A model generated the notes under the pieces. The model was not told the origin of the DNA, did no database searches, and saw only the letters and a program-made list of their open reading frames with translations. The position numbers were made by a program, and so were the translations under genes. From Kribbella sp. CA-293567 (GTDB taxonomy: Bacteria; Actinomycetota; Actinomycetes; Propionibacteriales; Kribbellaceae), in contig NZ_CP114065.1 in NCBI RefSeq assembly GCF_027627575.1, forward strand, positions 5,022,001 to 5,086,000: a stretch of 64,000 nucleotides of DNA. Reading direction: 5' to 3'. This document shows positions 59,201-64,000 of this stretch, in pieces. The stretch's first letter is position 1, and each line of letters begins with the position of its first letter.

Positions 59201-60415
59201 GTGGTGACCAAGCGGGAACTCAAGGCGCACGAGGCAAGGGCGGAGCGTCTGCAGGCCGCGACCGGCGCGCTCGCGACGGCCGCGACCGCCGCGATGGACG
59301 AGAAGCTGCCCTGGTTCGGCCAGCTGTCCGCGCAGGACCGCTCCTGGATCGGCCTGGTCGCCCAGTCCGGGATCACGGCGTTCGTCGACTGGTTCCGCGA
59401 TCCCGAGGTGCACGCGTCGATGCCGACCCGGATGTTCGGCTCGGCGCCGCGCGAGTTCACCCGGGTGATCTCGCTGCACCAGACCGTGGACCTGCTCCGG
59501 ACCACGATCGAGATGATCGAGCACACCATCGGCGACCTGTTGCCGGCCGACGACGTACCGGCGGTGCGGGAGTCGATGCAGCGCTATGCGCGGGAGGTCG
59601 CGTTCGCCGCCGCCACCATCTACGCCCAGGCCGCCGAGATGCGCGGCGCCTGGGACGCCCGGCTGGAAGCGCTCGTGGTCGACTCGGTGATCCGCGGTGA
59701 GGCCGACGAGTCCGTCCGGTCCCGCGCCTCCGCCCTCGGCTGGACCGGCACCAGCACGACGGGCGGCACCTCTTCGGAGGTCGCCGTGGTGGTCGGGCGG
59801 GCCCTCGAGACGGAGTCCGGCAGCGCCAACGTGGCCGACGCCGTCCGGCACGCGGCTCGTGAGGCCGGTGCCGACGCCCTGTGCGCGATGCAGGGCGACC
59901 GGCTGGTGGTGGTACTCGGTGGTACGAGCAAACCTGTCGAGATCGTACAAAAGCTGAGCGGCTGGTTCGGGCCCGGTCCGATCGTCGTCGGGCCGGTGGT
60001 GAAGGACCTGATGTCGGCCGTCACCAGTGCCCGCGCGGCGGTCGCCGGACTGCGCGCCGCCCCGGCCTGGCCAGGGGCCCCGCGACCGGTTCAAGCGGAT
60101 GAACTTCTGCCCGAGCGATCGCTGTCCGGCGACGGCCATGCCCGTCGTCAACTGGCCACCGACGTCTACGGTCCGCTCACGATGGGCGACGGAGTGCTGC
60201 TCGACACCGTCACGGCCTACCTGGACTCGGGTGGCTCGATCGAGGCGACGGCCCGGGCGATGTTCATCCACGCCAATACCGTCCGGTACAGGTTGAAGCG
60301 TGTGGGCGATCTCACGGGCTACTCGCCGTCGAATCCCCGCGACGCTTTCACGCTCGGTGTCGCACTGGCCCTCGGGCGCCTGCTCAATCCGGGGCCGGGA
60401 TCGTCGCTTTTGTAG
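59201..60415 (+). CDS. fasR: PucR-family activator of the fatty-acid operon
   Basis: 404 residues. The C-terminal PucR helix-turn-helix (about 345-400) reads YLDSGGSIEATARAMFIHANTVRYRLKRVGDLTGYSP; the middle part is the GGDEF-like sensor domain of the family. It sits directly before fabD, as do FasR of Streptomyces coelicolor and Rv2242 of M. tuberculosis. FasR activates fabDHPF there. The identity is inferred from domain and position. Two adjacent GTG codons (59201, 59204) are possible starts. Confidence 0.9.
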   Translation: MVTKRELKAHEARAERLQAATGALATAATAAMDEKLPWFGQLSAQDRSWIGLVAQSGITAFVDWFRDPEVHASMPTRMFGSAPREFTRVISLHQTVDLLRTTIEMIEHTIGDLLPADDVPAVRESMQRYAREVAFAAATIYAQAAEMRGAWDARLEALVVDSVIRGEADESVRSRASALGWTGTSTTGGTSSEVAVVVGRALETESGSANVADAVRHAAREAGADALCAMQGDRLVVVLGGTSKPVEIVQKLSGWFGPGPIVVGPVVKDLMSAVTSARAAVAGLRAAPAWPGAPRPVQADELLPERSLSGDGHARRQLATDVYGPLTMGDGVLLDTVTAYLDSGGSIEATARAMFIHANTVRYRLKRVGDLTGYSPSNPRDAFTLGVALALGRLLNPGPGSSLL

Positions 60416-60494
60416 GAACCCTCCAAAGTCCTGCGGGTAGAATTCGTGCTGCTTGGCGCACCACGGACCGCGGTACTCAGGGAGAGTTGTCATC

Positions 60495-61685
60495 GTGCTC
60501 GTCATCGCCGCGCCCGGACAGGGCGCTCAGACCCCAGGATTCCTCGAGCCGTGGCTGGCGGACCCAGTCTTCGAGAACCGGCTGAACTGGCTGTCCGCGG
60601 TCGCCGGCCTCGACCTCGCCCACTACGGCACCAAGGCCGACGCGGAGACCATCCGCGACACCGCGATCGCGCAGCCGCTGCTGGTCGCGGCCAGCATGCT
60701 GTCCGCGCTGGCGCTGTTCCCGCACCCCGGTGACGCCTTCGAGAAGATCGGCGCGCTGGCCGGCCACAGCGTCGGCGAGATCGCGGCCGCCGTCGGCGCC
60801 GGCGTGATCACCGGCGAGCAGGCGATGGTGCTGGTGCGTGAGCGGGGCAAGGCGATGGCCGCCGCGTCCGCGCTGACTCCGACCTCGATGACCGCGGTGC
60901 TCGGGGGAGACCGCGAAGAGATCCTGGCCAAGCTGGAGCAGTACGGACTGACCGCCGCCAACGACAACGGCCCCGGCCAGATCGTCGCCGCCGGCACCGT
61001 CGAGGAGCTTGCCGCTTTGCAGGCCGACCCGCCGGCCAAGACCCGGCTGATCCCGCTGTCGGTGGCCGGCGCTTTCCACACCAGGCACATGGAGCCGGCC
61101 GTCCAGACGCTCGGCGGCTACGCCCGCTCGATCACCACGCACGATCCCCGCACCCGGCTGATCTCGAACCGTGACGGTCAGATCGTGCACGACGGCCGCG
61201 ACGTCCTGCGCCGGCTGGTCCAGCAGGTCAACTCACCGGTCCGCTGGGACCTGTGCATGCAGACGATGGCCGACCTGCAGGTCACCGGCATCCTGGAGAT
61301 GACCCCGGCCGGCACCCTGACCGGGATCGCCCGGCGCGCGCTGAAGGGTGTCGAGGTGTTCGCGCTCAAGACGCCGGACCAGCTCGACGACGCCCGCGCG
61401 TTCGTGGACAAGCACGGCAGCCCGTCGGACATCAACGCCTCGCCGACCTGGCGGCTGCTGGTGGCACCGATGAAGGGCACGTTCACCCGCGAGGGCCAGA
61501 TCGCCCGCGAGCCGGGTGACACGGTCGAGACCGGCGAGGTGGTCGCGATCGTGAAGAGCCTGCGCGACGAGGTCGAGGTCCGCGCGCCGCACGGCGGCAG
61601 CGTGGTCGAGTGGCTGGTGGAAGAGGGCGACCCGGTCGCCCCAGGGCAGCCGCTGCTCCGGCTGCACCCTAGTGGAGTGAGCTGA
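60495..61685 (+). CDS. fabD: Malonyl-CoA:ACP transacylase fused to a biotinyl/lipoyl-like domain
   Basis: 396 residues. FabD part (about 1-305): APGQGAQTPGFLEPWL, nucleophile motif AGHSVGEIAAA, and GAFHTRHMEPA with the catalytic His. It moves malonyl from CoA to AcpP. An in-frame extension (about 318-394) folds on paper as a biotinyl/lipoyl domain (LLVAPMKGTFTREGQ, VEEGDPVAPGQPLLRL). The place of the EAMKM lysine is KSLRD with Arg-357, so it cannot be modified in the usual way. GTG 60495 follows AGGGAGAG by 8 nt. First biosynthetic gene of the fab operon. Confidence 0.93.
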   Translation: MLVIAAPGQGAQTPGFLEPWLADPVFENRLNWLSAVAGLDLAHYGTKADAETIRDTAIAQPLLVAASMLSALALFPHPGDAFEKIGALAGHSVGEIAAAVGAGVITGEQAMVLVRERGKAMAAASALTPTSMTAVLGGDREEILAKLEQYGLTAANDNGPGQIVAAGTVEELAALQADPPAKTRLIPLSVAGAFHTRHMEPAVQTLGGYARSITTHDPRTRLISNRDGQIVHDGRDVLRRLVQQVNSPVRWDLCMQTMADLQVTGILEMTPAGTLTGIARRALKGVEVFALKTPDQLDDARAFVDKHGSPSDINASPTWRLLVAPMKGTFTREGQIAREPGDTVETGEVVAIVKSLRDEVEVRAPHGGSVVEWLVEEGDPVAPGQPLLRLHPSGVS

Positions 61686-61686
61686 C

Positions 61687-62685
61687 ATGCCCGGACAGAT
61701 CACAGAATCGATCCCTGCGGCGCACTCCGCGGTCCTGGGCCTCGGCTCGTACCGCCCCCGCCGGGTGGTGCCGAACTCCGAGATCCTGGAGCAGATCGAC
61801 TCCAGTGACGAGTGGATCCAGACCCGCTCGGGGATCAAGGAACGGCGCTGGGCCGAGGACGACGAGACCGTGCTGATGATGTCGACGCACTCGGCCAAGG
61901 AGGCGCTGGCCGACGCCGGCATCGACCCGGCCCAGATCGGCTGCGTCATCGTCGCGACCGTCACGCACCTCTACCAGACCCCCGCGATCGCGACCCAGGT
62001 CGCCGTCGCGGTCGGCGCCCCCACCGCTGCCGCCTTCGACGTCTCCGCCGCCTGCGCCGGCTTCTGCTACGGCATCGCGCTGGCCAATGACATGGTCCGC
62101 GGCGGCAGCGCGAAGTACGTGCTGGTGGTCGGGGTCGAGCGGCTCAGCGACATCACCGACCGGACCGACCGCGGCACCGCGTTCATCTTCGCCGACGGCG
62201 CCGGCGCGGCCGTGGTCGGGCCCTCCGAGCAAGCGGGGATCGGCCCGGTCGTCTGGGGCTCCGACGGCACCCAGCACCTGGTGATCAGCCAGAAGGAGTC
62301 CTGGAAGGAGGCGCACGGCAGCTACCAGTGGCCGAACCTCACCATGGACGGCAACCCGGTCTTCCGCTGGGCGTCCTTCGAGATGGCCAAGACCGCCCAG
62401 CAGGCGCTGGACGTGGCCGGGGTGAAGTCCGAGGACCTCGACCTGTTCATCCCGCACCAGGCGAACATGCGGATCACCGACGCGATGCGCCGGACCCTGA
62501 AACTGCCCGACAGCGTCAAGGTGGCCCGCGACATCGAGCGGCAGGGCAACACCTCGGCCGCGTCGATCCCGCTCGCGATCGCCACTCTGCGCGAGAGTGG
62601 TGAGGCGACCAGCGGGGATCTCGCTCTGATCATCGGCTTCGGCGCGGGCCTGACCTTCGCCGCCCAGGTGATCCGCCTTCCGTAA
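61687..62685 (+). CDS. fabH: Beta-ketoacyl-ACP synthase III
   Basis: 332 residues. The triad is intact: Cys in VSAACAGFCYG, His in LFIPHQANMRI and Asn in ERQGNTSAASIP. Condenses an acyl-CoA starter with malonyl-ACP to begin fatty-acid synthesis. ATG one nt after the fabD stop, so translationally coupled. Mycobacteria keep fabH elsewhere, whereas Streptomyces have this fabD-fabH-acpP-fabF order. Confidence 0.97.
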   Translation: MPGQITESIPAAHSAVLGLGSYRPRRVVPNSEILEQIDSSDEWIQTRSGIKERRWAEDDETVLMMSTHSAKEALADAGIDPAQIGCVIVATVTHLYQTPAIATQVAVAVGAPTAAAFDVSAACAGFCYGIALANDMVRGGSAKYVLVVGVERLSDITDRTDRGTAFIFADGAGAAVVGPSEQAGIGPVVWGSDGTQHLVISQKESWKEAHGSYQWPNLTMDGNPVFRWASFEMAKTAQQALDVAGVKSEDLDLFIPHQANMRITDAMRRTLKLPDSVKVARDIERQGNTSAASIPLAIATLRESGEATSGDLALIIGFGAGLTFAAQVIRLP

Positions 62686-62764
62686 CGGAACCCCCGGTTG
62701 TCCGGAACGGCTCAAGTGGCCGGTTCGGCTAGTTATGCACACATTTCGAAAGGGAAACACACTG

Positions 62765-63013
62765 ATGGCCAGCACCGAAGAGATCCGCTCCGACCTCGCC
62801 GAGATCGTCAACGAGATCGCCGGCATCCCGGTCGAGGACGTCCAGCTGGACAAGTCCTTCACCGACGACCTCGACGTCGACTCGCTCTCCATGGTCGAGG
62901 TCGTGGTGGCCGCCGAGGAGAAGTTCAGCGTCAAGATCCCCGACGACGAGGTCAAGAACCTGAAGACCGTCGGTGACGCCGTCGCGTTCATCGAGCGCGC
63001 GCAGAACGGCTGA
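62765..63013 (+). CDS. acpP: Acyl carrier protein
   Basis: 82 residues, acidic. The phosphopantetheine site is DLDVDSLSMVEV (Ser in DSL). Carries growing acyl chains between the Fab enzymes. ATG 62765 is chosen because the protein then begins as the family does (MASTEEIRSDLAEIV), with AAAGGGAAA upstream; the frame opens 10 codons earlier. Separated by 79 nt from fabH and followed by two hairpins before fabF. Confidence 0.97.
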   Translation: MASTEEIRSDLAEIVNEIAGIPVEDVQLDKSFTDDLDVDSLSMVEVVVAAEEKFSVKIPDDEVKNLKTVGDAVAFIERAQNG

Positions 63014-63041
63014 CCGACTCCCGCTGGGATTCGATCGTGCT

Positions 63042-63121
63042 GGCAGCAGTGGCGGGCTCACCGGATCGCGAGGTCCGGTGAGCCGCCGCTGCCGGCCGCA
63101 CCGCCGGTACGACGTACCGGC
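63042..63121 (+). terminator. Tandem hairpins between acpP and fabF
   Basis: First hairpin 63042-63093: 11-bp stem GGCTCACCGGA/TCCGGTGAGCC extended by GGC/GCC and GGCAGC/GCTGCC beyond small bulges. Second hairpin 63103-63121: GCCGGTAC/GTACCGGC with a GAC loop. Neither has a T tract. They may partly terminate or protect the acpP mRNA 3' end so that acpP is expressed above fabF. Confidence 0.55.
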
Positions 63122-63166
63122 CTCCCCTGGCTTCAACCACTCGCTACGCCGAAGGATGAGGTAACC

Positions 63167-64000
63167 ATGTCGAAGACCCGAGTCGTGATCACCGGGCTCG
63201 GAGCGACGACCCCGGTCGGGGGCGACGTCGCCAGCACCTGGGAGGCGCTGCTGGCCGGCAAGTCCGGCGCGAAGCTGCTCACCGCGGACTGGGTCGAGGA
63301 GCTGCCGGTCAAGATCGCCGCTCCCGCCGCCGTCGAACCGACCGAGGTCATCGAGCGGGTCAAGGCCCGCCGGCTGGACCGCAACGCGCAGTTCGCCGTC
63401 GTCGCCGCCCGGGAGGCCTGGGCCGACTCCGGTCTGGCCGACGTCGAGCTGGACAAGACGCGGCTCGGCGTGGCGATCGCCACCGGGATCGGAGGCCTGC
63501 TCACCACGCTGGCCAACTACGACCTGTTGCAGAAGGGCGCGCGCCGGGTCTCCCCGCTGGCGATCCCGATGCTGATGCCGAACTCGGCCGCCGCCAACGT
63601 CGGCCTCGAGCTGGGTGCCCTGGCCGGTGTCCAGACCCCGGTCTCGGCCTGCGCGTCGAGCAACGAGGCGATCTCGCTGGCCGCCGACCAGATCCGGCTC
63701 GGCCGCGCCGACATCGTCGTCGCCGGTGGCGCCGAGGGCTCGATCACCGCGCTGCCGCTGGCCGCCTTCGGCCAGATGATGGCGCTCAGCAAGCGCAACG
63801 ACGACCCCGAGCGCGCCTCCCGTCCGTGGGACGCCGACCGTGACGGCTTCCTGCTCGGCGAAGGTGCCGGCGTGCTGGTGCTGGAGTCCTACGAGCACGC
63901 GGTCGCCCGCGGCGCGAAGATCTACGCCGAGTTCGCCGGGGCCGGTATCACCGCCGACGGCCACGACATCGTCCAGCCGGACCCGACCGGTTCGGGTGCC
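63167..64000 (+). CDS. fabF: Beta-ketoacyl-ACP synthase II, 3' end outside the window
   Basis: The first 278 residues are present and the frame is open to the last base. RVVITGLGATTPVGGD is the usual N-terminus, TPVSACASSNEAISLA holds the nucleophile Cys, and WDADRDGFLLGEGAGVLVLE is the conserved KS loop; the two His lie beyond the window. Elongates acyl-ACP with malonyl-ACP. ATG 63167 is preceded by GGATGAGG. Confidence 0.97.
   Translation, partial: MSKTRVVITGLGATTPVGGDVASTWEALLAGKSGAKLLTADWVEELPVKIAAPAAVEPTEVIERVKARRLDRNAQFAVVAAREAWADSGLADVELDKTRLGVAIATGIGGLLTTLANYDLLQKGARRVSPLAIPMLMPNSAAANVGLELGALAGVQTPVSACASSNEAISLAADQIRLGRADIVVAGGAEGSITALPLAAFGQMMALSKRNDDPERASRPWDADRDGFLLGEGAGVLVLESYEHAVARGAKIYAEFAGAGITADGHDIVQPDPTGSGA

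Noticed and set aside
61440..61685. Separate small biotin-carrier gene downstream of fabD
   Set aside because: The frame is continuous with FabD and has no stop, start or ribosome site at the domain boundary.

Overview
The window is about 70% GC, with short intergenic gaps, many GTG starts and many 4-bp start/stop overlaps. It reads as one chromosomal stretch of a filamentous-type actinobacterium. ROK sugar proteins, ThuA/PQQ/PKD/CBM6 secreted proteins and a DUF222-HNH gene point to the Propionibacteriales (Kribbella/Nocardioides-like). That placement is my inference from gene content, not a database match.

Layout. (1) 1-3.5 kb: 3' part of methionine aminopeptidase, a decayed acetyltransferase, and a leftward unit of S10 peptidase, nucleotidyltransferase and short GNAT. 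(2) 3.5-10.4 kb: a leftward operon of three exported carbohydrate-active proteins (GH95-like hydrolase, PQQ-type sugar dehydrogenase with PKD and two CBM6-like modules, ThuA with CBM6-like module). (3) 10.5-16.2 kb: regulator/transporter pairs (ArsR-MFS, AraC-MFS), DUF952, the RNase P RNA gene, GNAT and TetR. (4) 16.2-24.1 kb: RNB nuclease, RNase H/phosphatase, zinc-ribbon protein and Nif3-like protein. The last two are normally adjacent but are split here by about 3.4 kb holding repeats, a decayed ROK fragment and a DUF222-HNH gene. (5) 24.3-36.6 kb: intracellular sugar catabolism (GH13 glucosidase with divergent ROK repressor, GH3 hexosaminidase, GH38 mannosidase, ROK kinase) and a small membrane protein followed by structured RNA. 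(6) 36.8-48.6 kb: one 3,908-residue hybrid PKS-NRPS gene with no partner biosynthetic genes. (7) 48.9-64 kb: tRNA-Val, AhpE, DUF3052, aceE, POT transporter, pirin, PHP protein, TetR/SGNH pair, then the fatty-acid operon fasR-fabD-fabH-acpP-fabF (fabF runs off the end).

The core genes of sections 4 and 7 match, from memory, the order of the Mycobacterium tuberculosis Rv2228c-Rv2245 neighbourhood. The sugar block and megasynthase therefore look like accessory DNA set into a conserved backbone.

The most unusual items are two. First, the megasynthase has a ketosynthase lacking its catalytic Cys (Trp instead) and first His (Asn instead), a roughly 1,060-residue acidic low-complexity insert, a period-5 repeat linker, half a condensation domain, and a terminal adenylation domain with no carrier or release domain. 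Second, the housekeeping malonyltransferase FabD is fused to a biotinyl/lipoyl-like domain whose modification lysine is arginine.
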